A stretch of DNA of 64,000 nt from Galeruca laticollis (Eukaryota > Arthropoda > Insecta > Coleoptera > Chrysomelidae): NCBI GenBank assembly GCA_963921935.1, contig OY998185.1, positions 60,837,717 to 60,901,716 on the forward strand, in the 5' to 3' direction. The position numbers and the translations under genes are program-made. Under the pieces are notes generated by a model. It searched no databases. It was not told where the DNA came from and saw only the letters and a program-made list of their open reading frames with translations. Positions 20,763 through 30,029 of the stretch are shown here, in pieces. Every line of letters begins with the position of its first letter. The stretch's first letter is position 1.

Positions 20763-22737
20763 GGGCGGATGTAATTTCGGCCGGAAAAAGGGCAGGTACT
20801 AAAAGCCGGTAGGTAAATTCGGCCGGAGGTTTTAAGTTGCTTCCTTATCTCATAGGTATTTTCGGCCGCAAATCAAATAAAATAACAGAATGCTTTATAT
20901 TAAAATATTTCTTTATTTCAATAAAATTATTACATCAACTTATTTCTATAACTTAGGTAAACTATAAATTTTTAAAAAACGTTTTGATGTGATACAGATT
21001 TAACGAAATTAATTCTAGAAATATTGTCAGATCGAAGCATATTTACCATGTTTTCGATAAATTTTAGTTTGTTTTTTACTTGTTTGTCTTTAATTTTTGC
21101 TGGAATATTTAAATTTTTTATTTTTAAATATGCATCGATCTGACAATCTTTTAATTTTTCTATAAAAATAAATATAGAAGGGTGACTTGAATAAAAACTA
21201 GAATTAAAGTGCGAATGGAATGATTCGCAGGCATTTGTGGTTCTTTTAATTGATGGGTTTTCATATGCCCATATATTTGGTGGAAAATGAGATTCTGGCG
21301 CTATGTAGTTTTCTAATAAATAGTCTGCGTATTTATCTATAAGTTTATGGTCCGGTTTGTATGACATGAGATCAAATATGAAACAATCTTCAACTTCAGA
21401 GGGGTCTAAATAAGTTAGCCCAAAAGTATGAGTAAGCCATTTGCTTTCCTCGCAGTTTTTATCTTTATACATTTGGGTTAACCCTAATGATTGTATTTTC
21501 CTATACCACGCCTGGTGCAAGTGGAATCTACAACCATTTAGTTTGGTTTTGGGAAAGACAACTTTTAATGCGTTATGAATTGCGATTTCAAAATCCACAA
21601 ATACCTCCTTCGGTTCAAAAACAATATTATAAAGTTCAAAATTTTTAGATTTTACCAACAGAAAAAGTCTCATATATGTGTCACTGGTCTTATTGGGCAA
21701 CAGACAATACAAAAGAGGAACATAATGCCCATTTTCCAGTCCATGGATGGTAAATAACTGATAAAAATATTTTGTACAATAAGAAAATGTGCCATCCATG
21801 TAAAAATCTTTCATTTTACATAAACTTATTATATTTGTATGGCAAGAAAAAACAATGATATTATCAGCTGTGCTGTTAATAAACAAAAAATTTTCACCTG
21901 TTGTGGTTTTCGGTCCATAACTATCGAGTACAGAATGTACATCGTGAATATCCTTAGGCAGGGCTGGTAAGAGCTTACGGCGGCTGTTGTACAAATTTCT
22001 TCTTATTAGACTGACATCTATCGATGTCAAATTCTCAGGCAAATGATTTGAAAGAACGCTTTTAATAATTTTTGTAGGTTTCTCCGATATGTCTTCCTCA
22101 GCTTTGCGCTTGCATGAAGTCGTCACTATTTTTCTCTCCAACGTAGTTTCATCGGACTCGTGGTTGTGGATTAATTCACTTCTAGTAACTGTGTATTCCG
22201 CACCAACAGTGTACAGTTTGGCTAAACATCTTAAATTTTTCTTTATACACCTCCAACGTACTTCACCACTTTTTAATACGTCCTGTTTACAAAACTGAAA
22301 CTTTTCTACAACTAGTAAGTCACAACCGCGTGAACTCTTAATTACTGAAACTGATGCCATCGTATACAAATAATATATTTTATGCTTTCTATCGACTAGT
22401 AGCTTAAAGATAAGTTATAATACTGACTAGCTATAATAATTTTATACCTGTTATTTGTGAATTTTATACATTTAAAGGAATAATCTTAAGTAGGTACAAC
22501 ATAGTTATTAGAATAAAGAGATAAGTAAATTAAAGGTATTTCCGACAGGTACACAGGATTAGGTATTTCCCAATAAATACACAACTAATATTTTACAGAA
22601 ACTATTAAGCGTAATTACCAATATTTTAATCTCATCGTAAACATCAACCCCTCGGCCGAAATTACCCCTGTCATAAATGGTACCCTTTGATTTATGCAGG
22701 TAGGCCAAGGGATTACCGGCCGAAATTACGCCCGCCG
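20763..22737 (-). mobile_element. Phantom-like Mutator (MULE) transposon, complete
   Basis: Imperfect 22-bp terminal inverted repeats (left GGGCGGATGTAATTTCGG, right end reversed CGGCGGGCGTAATTTCGG; 19 of 22 match) are flanked by ACCGCTTC at 20755-20762 and 22738-22745, an 8-bp duplication fitting the 8-11 bp of Mutator elements. At 1975 bp it contains one intact transposase gene on the minus strand. Extra copies of the TTCGGCCG core lie inside both ends (near 20812, 20861 and 22653), possible subterminal transposase sites. Confidence 0.88.
20972..22369 (-). CDS. Phantom/MULE transposase with FLYWCH-type finger, intact
   Basis: A single 465-codon frame with no stop. N-terminus: FLYWCH-like zinc finger (W39, C41, C48 and the H68-N-H70 pair). 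Catalytic core: D192 in FYMDGTFSYCTKYFY, D259 in FVDFEIAIHNALK, the CRFHLHQAW motif (C280, H283, H285), and E382 in TTNACESFHSHFN. FLYWCH plus MULE is the arrangement reported for Phantom transposases. The gene would bind the element's own ends and move it. Start codon: a second ATG 4 codons on (MASVSV) is equally plausible. The intact frame and clear duplication suggest a young, possibly active copy. Confidence 0.9.
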   Translation of the reverse strand: MYTMASVSVIKSSRGCDLLVVEKFQFCKQDVLKSGEVRWRCIKKNLRCLAKLYTVGAEYTVTRSELIHNHESDETTLERKIVTTSCKRKAEEDISEKPTKIIKSVLSNHLPENLTSIDVSLIRRNLYNSRRKLLPALPKDIHDVHSVLDSYGPKTTTGENFLFINSTADNIIVFSCHTNIISLCKMKDFYMDGTFSYCTKYFYQLFTIHGLENGHYVPLLYCLLPNKTSDTYMRLFLLVKSKNFELYNIVFEPKEVFVDFEIAIHNALKVVFPKTKLNGCRFHLHQAWYRKIQSLGLTQMYKDKNCEESKWLTHTFGLTYLDPSEVEDCFIFDLMSYKPDHKLIDKYADYLLENYIAPESHFPPNIWAYENPSIKRTTNACESFHSHFNSSFYSSHPSIFIFIEKLKDCQIDAYLKIKNLNIPAKIKDKQVKNKLKFIENMVNMLRSDNISRINFVKSVSHQNVF

Positions 22738-23460
22738 ACCGCTTCTAATGACAGATATTTTGACTTAAATAGTGCTTAAGTTTCTAGAAATGCAGTTATT
22801 TGATTTTCGATAAACGTGACAAATAGTAGTGACTAAAAATGGAAGCAGTTTGTGAGTATACACGTTACAGAAATAGAAAAAAAAATGGGGGAGCTAGATA
22901 ACATAATTGATATTACTATAGAGCCCATTGTAATTTCTCTAGAATCAGATGATGAATCTTCTGACACAGAGTGCGAGGAACCATAACTTTAAAATTATTA
23001 ATTTATGTACTTTAATTTTATTTTTAGATTTTAATTTTTTAAGATTTAATATTGTCGTATTTTTTGCATGTTGCTCGTCAAATTTTATCCTTGCGGTTGG
23101 TTTTGTTTTTCTCATATACCTACTTAATTGTTTTTTTAGCTCCTCATATTAATTTATAAATAATTGTAATTATCTGTACATATTATATACATATTTTATA
23201 AATAAACATATGCCTAAAACAAAATGCCTAAAATAATATTGACTTTTTCTTCATTTTACCCAAATTAAATTACTACTTACGAATTATGTTTATCTATCTA
23301 AAATTGGTAATCTAGGTATAAATAACTAAAACAAATTAAATATTTCTATTTCCATATTAATTTAATTTTGAAAACGCACGTCTATGGTTTACTGCCTTTA
23401 ACACTGATAACTGCAAAACATTTCTGGGAATTTACTCTCTCTTGATTTTCAAATAGACTA

Positions 23461-23838
23461 TAATAAACTGTCTTCTTAAGTGATAATTGTAAAGATCAGC
23501 AGATATAGTTTTCCTGGTTTTCTATATCATTGCACAGTTATACTGATCTTAATTGGAAAAATGATATCCAGGATATCACCATAGGGCTAATAATATCTAA
23601 GCTTCAATATTTGTAATATCACATCTTCTTCTTTTTTCTATTAACATATATTAAGTCAATCACAAGTTAGGTCACTTCTTGGTCTAGCCAAAAATAACTA
23701 CTAAACATCAGGTACGCATCAAATGAAATGTAACTTCTGTCGATTTATCGAAACAATTGTCAATTTTTTAGAATTTTCAACACTTTTCATTATATTGTGG
23801 AATTAGATAGAAACAGTGAGTTTCATTTAAAACACGAA
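23461..23838 (+). repeat. PLE 3' terminal repeat, continuation of 19803-20467
   Basis: Continues exactly from 20467 with TAAACTGTCTTCTTAAG and runs through the terminal repeat to TTTAAAACACGAA. It ends at the right 12-bp duplication copy (23839-23850). Confidence 0.9.
23734..23775 (+). ncRNA. Hammerhead-like motif in PLE terminal repeat, core deleted
   Basis: The sequence runs from TTCTGTC directly into GATTTATCGAAACAATTG. About 20 bases (ATT, the CTGACGA core and the 5' half of stem II) are missing, while GAAA, stem III and GTC remain. This copy cannot form the catalytic core. Confidence 0.6.
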
Positions 23839-23850
23839 TTTGTTATAATT

Positions 23851-24319
23851 TGTTTTCCCGCAACCGAGAGCCATTCTTATAAAAATCTTCAAATTTTTCA
23901 TCAACTTTTAAATTTTATTAAACTTTTTACATCAAACTGTGATAAAAGTTTATCATTTATTTATTGCCGCATTCAACAAATAAAATTTGTTTTTACGATT
24001 TGGTGTTTCGTCACAAATTTATTGTGTAAAAATATGTGTCATTCCTCAAGAATTTATTTTAGTAACGCTAGTTAATACGCTTAACCTATCTGGAAATGAT
24101 TAGTCATTGTTGTGGTCTATAACAGAATTTCTTCTTGATTATCGCATCGGAAATGTGTTCAATTAAAATCTAGAATAAAACAGACGATAATTTAACAAAC
24201 AAAATGCGTTTTAAAAATAGTACATTAATCAAGTATAAAAAATCAAAATATATCTTCGATTTTTTCGTTACGTTGGCACACATTAATTTGTCTACATGAT
24301 TAATGTCTCAATATGTTTT
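23851..24319. other. No gene recognised
   Basis: AT-rich sequence, probably host DNA that flanked the PLE insertion (the same TTTGTTATAATT target lies at its left edge). I looked for a first WW exon of kibra here and did not see one. Confidence 0.3.
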
Positions 24320-24658
24320 CTCCCCTCGGGGGGTTCTGAACTATTTCCGAATACGGATGTGACGATCCCGGGGCCCCAGTCATCTCGAGTGATGTCTTCT
24401 ACGTTATGTGTTTGTTCTATATGTCTCGTGATAATCCTAAAGCGTTAGATACCGTACTGATTGGATGCATGGCTCATCCAAATAATGAGTCGCAAATGAT
24501 TCCCTCCAGACACTGGTCAAAATCTGGTTTGTAATTTTACCTTGTCATGGTATCCAGGCACTACCATGATCGACCGAATATTTTCTAGGATACTCCTGCG
24601 ACTAATGTGAATAATTCTTTCCCCCCATTAGCAGGTCCAAGAGACCCAGAGTTGAGCC

Positions 24659-25075
24659 TCATACAGTTATATCTTCTTCAAATAAATATTGTAACGTTTT
24701 TCTTATTTTCTCCTGATCTTCTCTGATCCTAGTGGGTGACCATTCTTCATTGACTACAGTAGTTCTTAAAACTGCAGCTTTCTTAGATTTCGTCTTGTTG
24801 CAGTTAGAATAGTCTACAGGACATGACCGTCTAGGCAGAAAGTCGGCTTTTCGGTGATTCACATCAGCCCGATGTTCACCCCTGTCTGATTTCCCCTGTG
24901 ACTGGAGTTCCTGGGTTGCAGGAGTCTTGCGTACGTGCTCTAGCTCGCCACACTTCCAGCACCTGATCTTCGGCTTTTTGTCGACCATACCTTTCAACAA
25001 GTTGACGATCTGGTCAAGTCTGTCATCGTCACCGTCTTCCTGTATGATCCTACCTTTGTTGTATCCCGAAGCCAT
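24659..25075 (-). pseudogene. Gypsy gag zinc knuckle fused to pol RNase H/integrase linker
   Basis: One open frame of 138 codons. It starts as the end of gag, with RLDQIVNLLKGM and CWKCGELEHVRK. The knuckle keeps C-x2-C and H but the last Cys is lost. It then passes into NHRKADFLPRRSCPVDYSNC and TTVVNEEWSPTRIREDQE, which in Gypsy elements lies after RNase H, before the integrase zinc finger. The open frame is the result of a deletion of about 2 kb or more, not a real protein. Confidence 0.75.
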
Positions 25076-25090
25076 CGTGGCTGCTTCATA

Positions 25091-25868
25091 TTAAAGGGCA
25101 GCATTCAATGCATCGACCAATGTTTTAGGATGGGCTAATCGAAGCGTCTTCTCCATATCGTGGTCACATAATCCGCCAATAAAGGCCTGGATGCCTAAAC
25201 ATTTTCTCATGTTATCTGGTGCTGATGGATAAGCAAATCGAACTAGTCGGGCAATATCCAGTTGATACTCTTGAAGGGGTTCGTCACGTTTCCGCCTTCG
25301 GTTCTTCATCTGGAATCTATACAAATGTTCGTGACCGTATCGCATGTCCATCTTTTTTTTCAGCAGCTCAAAGTCATCCGTTTCTTCAAGAGGTATCGTC
25401 TGAAGTACATCTAAAGCATCTCCCCGAAGCGCGATGGTTAAGTTCAATGCCTTCTCCTTATCGAACCAATTATTCACTCTAGCGGTTACTTCAAACTGAT
25501 TCACATAATTGGTCCACGATGTCTTCAAACTTAGGGTCTGTTTCTGACTTGCAAGGTTTTGTTTGCTCGGCCTTCTTTTCTCCTCTTTGATTTTCTCTCT
25601 CGTCCATCGTTATCATTTTATCCTCAATATCCGATTTTAGAGACGAAATTTTATTTTCAACGTCAGCGGCAATGTCGTTTTTTATTAATAAGATATCTGC
25701 AGAAAGTTTGTCTATGTTAACAGAGATATCGTTCTTCATGGTTGAAATCTTCTCTTCCATGGCAGAAATATCGTTTTTCATATTAGCAGAAATTGACAAG
25801 ATTAAAGTGGAAGCCTCGTCTTTAAATAAGAATATTTCGGGATCGAAGCCATCACTTACTAGTGCCAC
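25091..25868 (-). pseudogene. Gypsy gag capsid region and coiled-coil N-terminus
   Basis: Frame 25868-25491 is a heptad-rich coiled coil with repeated MKNDIS-like units. A frameshift near 25510 leads to frame 25528-25091 with WTNYVNQFEVTARVNNW, EKALNLTIALRGDALDVLQ and LQEYQLDIARLVRFAYP, the capsid core of retrotransposon gag. An upstream ATG (MAKRLSDLN, about 25955) may be the true start, followed by a stop. Confidence 0.8.
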
Positions 25869-26130
25869 TTTCTACTAACTCACTCTTCTTACCGGACGTG
25901 TCCAACTGATTTTCCAATTCTGCCTTTAGTTCAGGTCACTTAGTCTCTTGGCCATTTTTACGTGGCTATTTATTTATATTATCCCACTTCTGACATCAAT
26001 GTAATGTTTTTCTTATTTATTTAAACACTAAACGGGTGGGATAAACTTTAAACACACGGTATGACTAGATATATAGATTTCCTCAAATGAAAAACATAAT
26101 GTAAAAAAATCGTTATCAACTTTACACCCT

Positions 26131-26225
26131 CTCCTGAACCTACATCCCCTTCTCAGTATGCGAATTCCAGCATGCCCTTTCTAAATCAAGAAGTTACGCT
26201 CCCGGACCAGACGGTATCATAATCT
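26131..26225 (+). pseudogene. Small non-LTR reverse-transcriptase fragment
   Basis: Reads CEFQHALSKSRSYAPGPDGI then IISMIH, the conserved start of the RT domain in Jockey/CR1/RTE-type LINEs. Only about 30 codons remain between the Gypsy remnant and the kibra exon. Confidence 0.6.
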
Positions 26226-26420
26226 CAATGATCCACAATTGTATTATTCTATTAGCCACAAAATAATAATCTTCTATAATCACTTTAATTTTGTATTAGC
26301 TGCATACGAAAGAAGAAAAATGTACTTTAATAAATTTATTCACTTTGAGTGAATTTCGGTTCAATTTTTAATATTTTAAACTATTGTATGATACCATACG
26401 ATAATGTATTTTTGTTACAG

Positions 26421-26530
26421 ATATACCAAACCCCAAACTTTCGCCGATTGTATAGGAAACGAGTTACCTTTAGGATGGGAAGAAGCATTCGACGGCCATA
26501 TTGGACCTTACTACATTGATCACGTCAATC
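26421..26530 (+). CDS. kibra: kibra (WWC family) exon: second WW domain, part 1
   Basis: Flanked by a good acceptor (TTTTTGTTACAG, ending 26420) and donor (GTAAGT at 26531). Phase: one base completes a split codon, then [19 protein letters not shown], then [17 protein letters not shown], then a single C left over. [10 protein letters not shown] and ELPLGWEE are signature residues linking WW1 and WW2 of Kibra/WWC1. Kibra is a cortical scaffold of the Hippo pathway that works with Merlin and Expanded to activate Warts. The codons are undamaged, unlike nearly everything around. The preceding WW1 exon is not seen upstream in this window. Confidence 0.93.
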
Positions 26531-26626
26531 GTAAGTATATATTTTAATTCTGTCGAAGATTCGACAATTTCCAATGTAACAACACTCCGTATATTTACCT
26601 TGACGACTTTAATTATCTCATTACAG

Positions 26627-26721
26627 AAATAACGCAATTAGAAGACCCGAGACAAGAATGGCGAGCCATACAGGAAGCCATGTTAAGAGACTACCTCATA
26701 ACTGCTCAAGATGTTTTAGAA
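26627..26721 (+). CDS. kibra: kibra exon: end of second WW domain and start of coiled coil
   Basis: A 96-bp intron (26531-26626, GTAAGT to ATTACAG) separates it from the previous exon. The leftover C plus AA gives Gln, then ITQLEDPRQEWRAIQEAML, RDYLITAQDVLE, then donor GTAAGT at 26722. The second Trp of WW2 is replaced by Leu (TQLEDPR), the known atypical state of Kibra WW2, which supports the assignment. The exon ends in phase 0. The next exon (expected coiled coil beginning with a basic KxEIYDVKQQR-like stretch) was not found before 64000, implying an intron above 37 kb or an exon I missed. Confidence 0.93.
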
Positions 26722-27834
26722 GTAAGTCAATATTTTATTTATATAAATGCGTAACCAAGTTTAGTCAATATGACGGTGTAACTGTATAAAAATTTCGTCT
26801 TATATTAAACGGGTAGCCAAAATAATAATACACCCTCCATTCTTTACGAACCATAACGGAGTGTTTGTTTACATGAGACGCTTTTGTAAATTGAGTGTGA
26901 TTTATTTGCTTTATGTAAATACTCTTTTACATATTTTTCGTTGATGTAATTTTTTAAATTTCTCATCATCACCGTATCCAATGGAAATCTGCATTTTTAC
27001 GAACTTTAACTAATTTTAAATTAATAAACATTTCTGTTATTTTATGCAAACTGTTATACCATAATAAATTCCAATTTGCATATTTTGTGATAATTTAGTA
27101 GTTTGTAAATAGCTTCATAAATTTCAACGCAAGATAATTGAACCAAGTAATAAATTACGTCAATAATTGCCCACATAAATATTATGACCTTGCAATATAA
27201 TGCTTAAATTAAATTTAGTGTAACTGAAGTTTTGTATAGTTTGATACCCTTAACAAAATATCAAAAGTGTTGTGTCCTACCCGAAAAATGAGAAGAAGAA
27301 AACATACAAGCAACATACAAACCTGTATAGTGTCCTTTTTTATGTTAGATTGCCCCGGAGGACAATCTGTGCTTAAATTATAAATAAGTGTTCCTAATAG
27401 AGTGCCAGAGAAGTTAGCCAAGACTTCTTCAAGTTAACCCACAACTCCTCGCCGTCTCCATACTTGAAAATGTTATCAGGTGAAACTTTGAAATAAAACC
27501 AGCAAATATCCCCCTGATTGAGATTTATTTGTCTGGACCTTGAACCTCTTTTCCAAGTTTAAAAAATATTTCACAATTTACGAATTAGAAAAACAAACCA
27601 AACATTAGCTGAAGGCTAATGGTTCGGTCAATATAAATGGGGGGGCCGAAGGTCAAAAGATCTAGTGATATTGAACGTTTTAAGAAATCCAAAAAGAAAA
27701 TATAAGAAAAATATAAAAAATTAACTACAAGTAACAAACTGTAGGTACAACAGACAGAAAGGTTCATTTATAATTGTTTCTGAAAAGGCAAGTATCTGAC
27801 ACCCAAAACAAACGATAATAATAATTACATTACC

Positions 27835-27837
<3 letters not shown>
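26722..27837. other. Intronic or intergenic sequence, no gene
   Basis: Lies downstream of the kibra donor. AT-rich, with no coding frame of recognisable content. Short open stretches at 27215-27421 and 27585-27767 have no domain features. Confidence 0.4.

Positions 27838-27903
<66 letters not shown>
27838..27903. repeat. (TA)n microsatellite, about 33 units
   Basis: Uninterrupted TA dinucleotides over about 66 bp. Open frames of Tyr-Ile repeats through it are artefacts. Confidence 0.98.
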
Positions 27904-27906
<3 letters not shown>

Positions 27907-28611
27907 AGTTCGCAAAATTATTTAACATCATTATACTTTCTGAATTCGGTTTTCGCTGTTTATTTAATTTTGCCAGAATTGTGCACGCACTTATATTTCC
28001 TGAATGCGGTCCTGTCCAGGAAGCACGCATTCGCTGCGTGTTTATTTAATTTCGGGGGATTTTTTCCTGAATACGGCCCTGTTTGAGTGGAAACGTGCTC
28101 TAGCTGCGTGTTCAACGCACGCATTTGTTTACTTTTGAAGTTGAGTTTAGTTCCAGAAGTTTAATTGGTCATAAATTCAGGGATATGTTGTTAAATAAAC
28201 AAAATTATGTTAAATGTCTCGGCTTTAACAATATTTTGACAGATTTCAGACAAAAATTTCCTGGGTTTTATAGGTTATTATAGTATATTATTTATTTATA
28301 ATTATTGCTTTCACTCTTTCGTAATCTGTTAAAATGTCATCAATTAATTACTCGTCACGATGAACAGTTCGAAAGTGTCGGGTCGAGTTCAAAATTTGAA
28401 TCTTTTAATCGGAGAATTATTTAATTAAAAAATAATTTTCAAATACAACAAAATTTCTCTCAGTTCGCGATGACCGAGATACAAAAATTTAAAAAAAAAT
28501 GTCGCGTTGGTTAACAAATCCAGTTACTTTTTGTCCCATTATACGGAGTAGAACGAAAACTCGAGTTTGCGTTCTCTAGTACATTCGTTTTGCGCGCGAA
28601 GCAATTTTACT
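27904..28611. other. No gene; short degenerate direct repeats
   Basis: Between 27940 and 28130 the motifs CTGAATNCGGNCCTGT, GCTGCGTGTTTATTTAAT and ACGCACGCAT recur two or three times, suggesting a decayed short tandem array. The remainder is unassigned. Confidence 0.4.
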
Positions 28612-29083
28612 TTATTAGTGTTTTAAATGAAACTTACTGTTTCTAGCTAATTCCACAATATAATGAAAATTGTTGAAAATTCTAAAAAATTGACAATTGT
28701 TTCGATAAATCAATATCATCGTCAGAATGACAGAAGTTATATTTCATTTGACGCCTACCTGATGTTTAGAAATCCAGTTCTTGTTTTTTTTTTTCACAAA
28801 TATGCAGCACTTCTAGTCCTGTGTTAGGTGTCAATGAATGATTGGTGTCAAGTAGATGTTTTGCGTAGTGGGATTTATCTGATTGTTTTAACCTGTATGC
28901 TCGTAAGTGTTCACTGTATCGGATTTCAAAATTTCTAAGGGTCTGATCCAAATAGACAGCATTACATTCTGGACATTTGAGTTTATATATACCTGATTTC
29001 TTTAATGGTGGTATTTTTGTTTTTACATTTAACAATTTTGTACTGACGTTACTTTCTGTTTTAAAAGAAATTGTTGTATTCCT
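28612..29083 (-). pseudogene. PLE 3' fragment with GIY-YIG region
   Basis: Terminal repeat (28612-28768) joined by a deletion at GATGTTTAGAAATCC to GIY-YIG coding sequence, reading FKTESNVSTKLLNV, SGIYKLKCPECNAVYLDQT and FEIRYSEHLRAYRLK on the minus strand. The conserved Gly of YLGQT is Asp here. It stops at about 29083 inside NTTISF. The open frame runs on beyond 29083 into unrelated sequence by chance. Confidence 0.85.
28680..28735 (-). ncRNA. Hammerhead-ribozyme-like motif in PLE terminal repeat (copy 5)
   Basis: Minus strand, identical to copies 1-3 in core CTGACGA, stem II, GAAA, ACAATTGT, GTC and stem I ATT/AAT and TTCT/AGAA. Confidence 0.6.
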
Positions 29084-29340
29084 GGTAAAAACGATCACCG
29101 ACGCGTCCTTAATATTTGAAATTAAATTACTTTGAATTAGAGGTGGGAGTAGCTGACGAATAAGGAACGCTCCAAAATAATTAATGAAAACAGACACATG
29201 TCTCAACGACATGTTACAAAGTAAAAAAAGAAAAAAATTAGGAAAAAACAGGGAACAAAAAAATAAAAAAAGTAATAATAATACTGTTATAGTTAAGGTA
29301 ACAGGTATAGTGTAACAATCTAAACGTATCTTCAAAGTAC
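29084..29340. other. No gene recognised
   Basis: Short sequence between the PLE fragment and the split DD82E-type gene. It contains an A-rich run at 29220-29275. A minus-strand frame reading MSLRHVSVFINYFGAF is open but unassigned. Confidence 0.3.
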
Positions 29341-29656
29341 AAATTAATATCCGTTAAAAAATTTGTAGTTCGGTCTTCTTGTAGTTTTTATTTGCTATTT
29401 TATTGAGCTGTCGTGCATGATAAGAAGCATTGTCAAGAACTATTTGGGATCAATATGCATTCAAACCGTTCTTCAAAAATATTAGCGTCCATGTTCTTAT
29501 GATAGTCAACGTTGCAATCTCCCATTTTTTAAGGCATTTGGAACTCATCCTTCTTTTCCAACGCAATGCACAAAAATAATTCTGGATCCTTTGTTTGCAG
29601 GCATTGTTGGCATACAGTCCATCCTTTTTTAACCGTGTCGTGTGTTTCATACTGAG
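29341..29656 (-). pseudogene. DD82E-type transposase, C-terminal part, decayed
   Basis: Minus strand with frameshifts: VDYHKNMDANIFEERFE, then IVLDNASYHARQLNKIAN and KNYKKTELQ. These match the middle of the DD82E transposase at 9020-9919 (TGDYHEDMDADVFEEYF and VIVMDNASYHSRL). Nothing of the Glu region is seen. The gene's N-terminal part lies at 31929-32460, beyond the inserted hAT. Clearly dead. Confidence 0.7.
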
Positions 29657-30029
29657 CAGGGCCGGCGAAATGCTAGTTTAACGTCCGTGCGAAAGGCAAA
29701 TTTTCCGCCCCCTCCCCCCTCGATTTGATGAAACACATATTTTTAAAAAATTTTAAGTTTTGCTGTTTAACTGTTATGTGGAATCAATTAACAAAGTTAA
29801 AATAAAAATACTCAAAGAAAACTAATAAGTTACTATATTCACTTTCATAAACGTGAATCGTGTGTAAATTAAAATACAAAAGAACAGAAGAAAATTATTT
29901 ATTAAATATTAAAAAAACTAATAATGACATTTATAAACATCTAAAACATTATATTATAATATAAACATAATAAAAAAATTTCTCAAAAAAGTATCAAAAT
30001 TATATTTTTCAACTAAATACAAACTAAAT

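Larger units (their letters stand above)
20468..23460 (+). mobile_element. TA-flanked TIR element, probably a deletion derivative of a DD82E-type transposon
   Basis: The ends form a perfect inverted repeat of about 39 bp beginning TAGTCTATTTGAAAATC, bordered by TA (20466-20467 and 23461-23462). The PLE sequence is continuous once it is removed. The only coding trace is at about 22840-22985: WKQFVSIHVTEIEKKMGELD then IIDITIEPIVISL and an acidic tail. This parallels the C-terminus of the DD82E transposase ending at 9919 (WKKCVEHVIQEEL, then MIEPFII). A Phantom element was later inserted inside. Confidence 0.75.
15919..23838. mobile_element. PLE insertion complex with nested DNA transposons
   Basis: Order: a near-complete minus-strand PLE (15919-18510), a short plus-strand PLE RT fragment (18517-18712), unassigned sequence, a minus-strand PLE 3' part (18985-19802), and a plus-strand PLE 3' part (19803-20467 continuing at 23461-23838). 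A TIR element of 2993 bp lies inside the last part. Both outer edges are PLE terminal repeats in opposite orientation, with matching 12-bp duplications outside. It therefore seems to have integrated as one multimeric, partly inverted PLE product. Some internal junctions could be later rearrangements. Confidence 0.7.
24320..26130 (-). mobile_element. Gypsy LTR retrotransposon, internal-deletion derivative
   Basis: Minus strand, 5' to 3': an untranslated leader with TGTCAGAAGTGGGATA (about 25988-26004), typical just inside a Gypsy 5' LTR; gag in three frames (25868-24870); then an abrupt join to the RNase H/integrase linker of pol; then about 340 bp of unassigned 3' sequence. Protease, RT, most of RNase H and all of integrase are gone. 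No LTR pair is seen. It is cut on the right at about 26130 by a LINE fragment. Confidence 0.75.

Noticed and set aside
20972..22369. A FLYWCH-domain host regulator gene
   Set aside because: The gene has a MULE catalytic triad and sits between inverted repeats with an 8-bp target duplication, so it is a transposase.
22949..23152. Hydrophobic 67-codon frame as a small membrane protein
   Set aside because: It overlaps the DD82E C-terminal trace in another frame and is Phe/Leu-rich only because of T-rich DNA.
27830..28030. Open frames rich in Tyr-Ile repeats here and at 39448-39687 and 41814-42005
   Set aside because: They read through TA or TG microsatellites.
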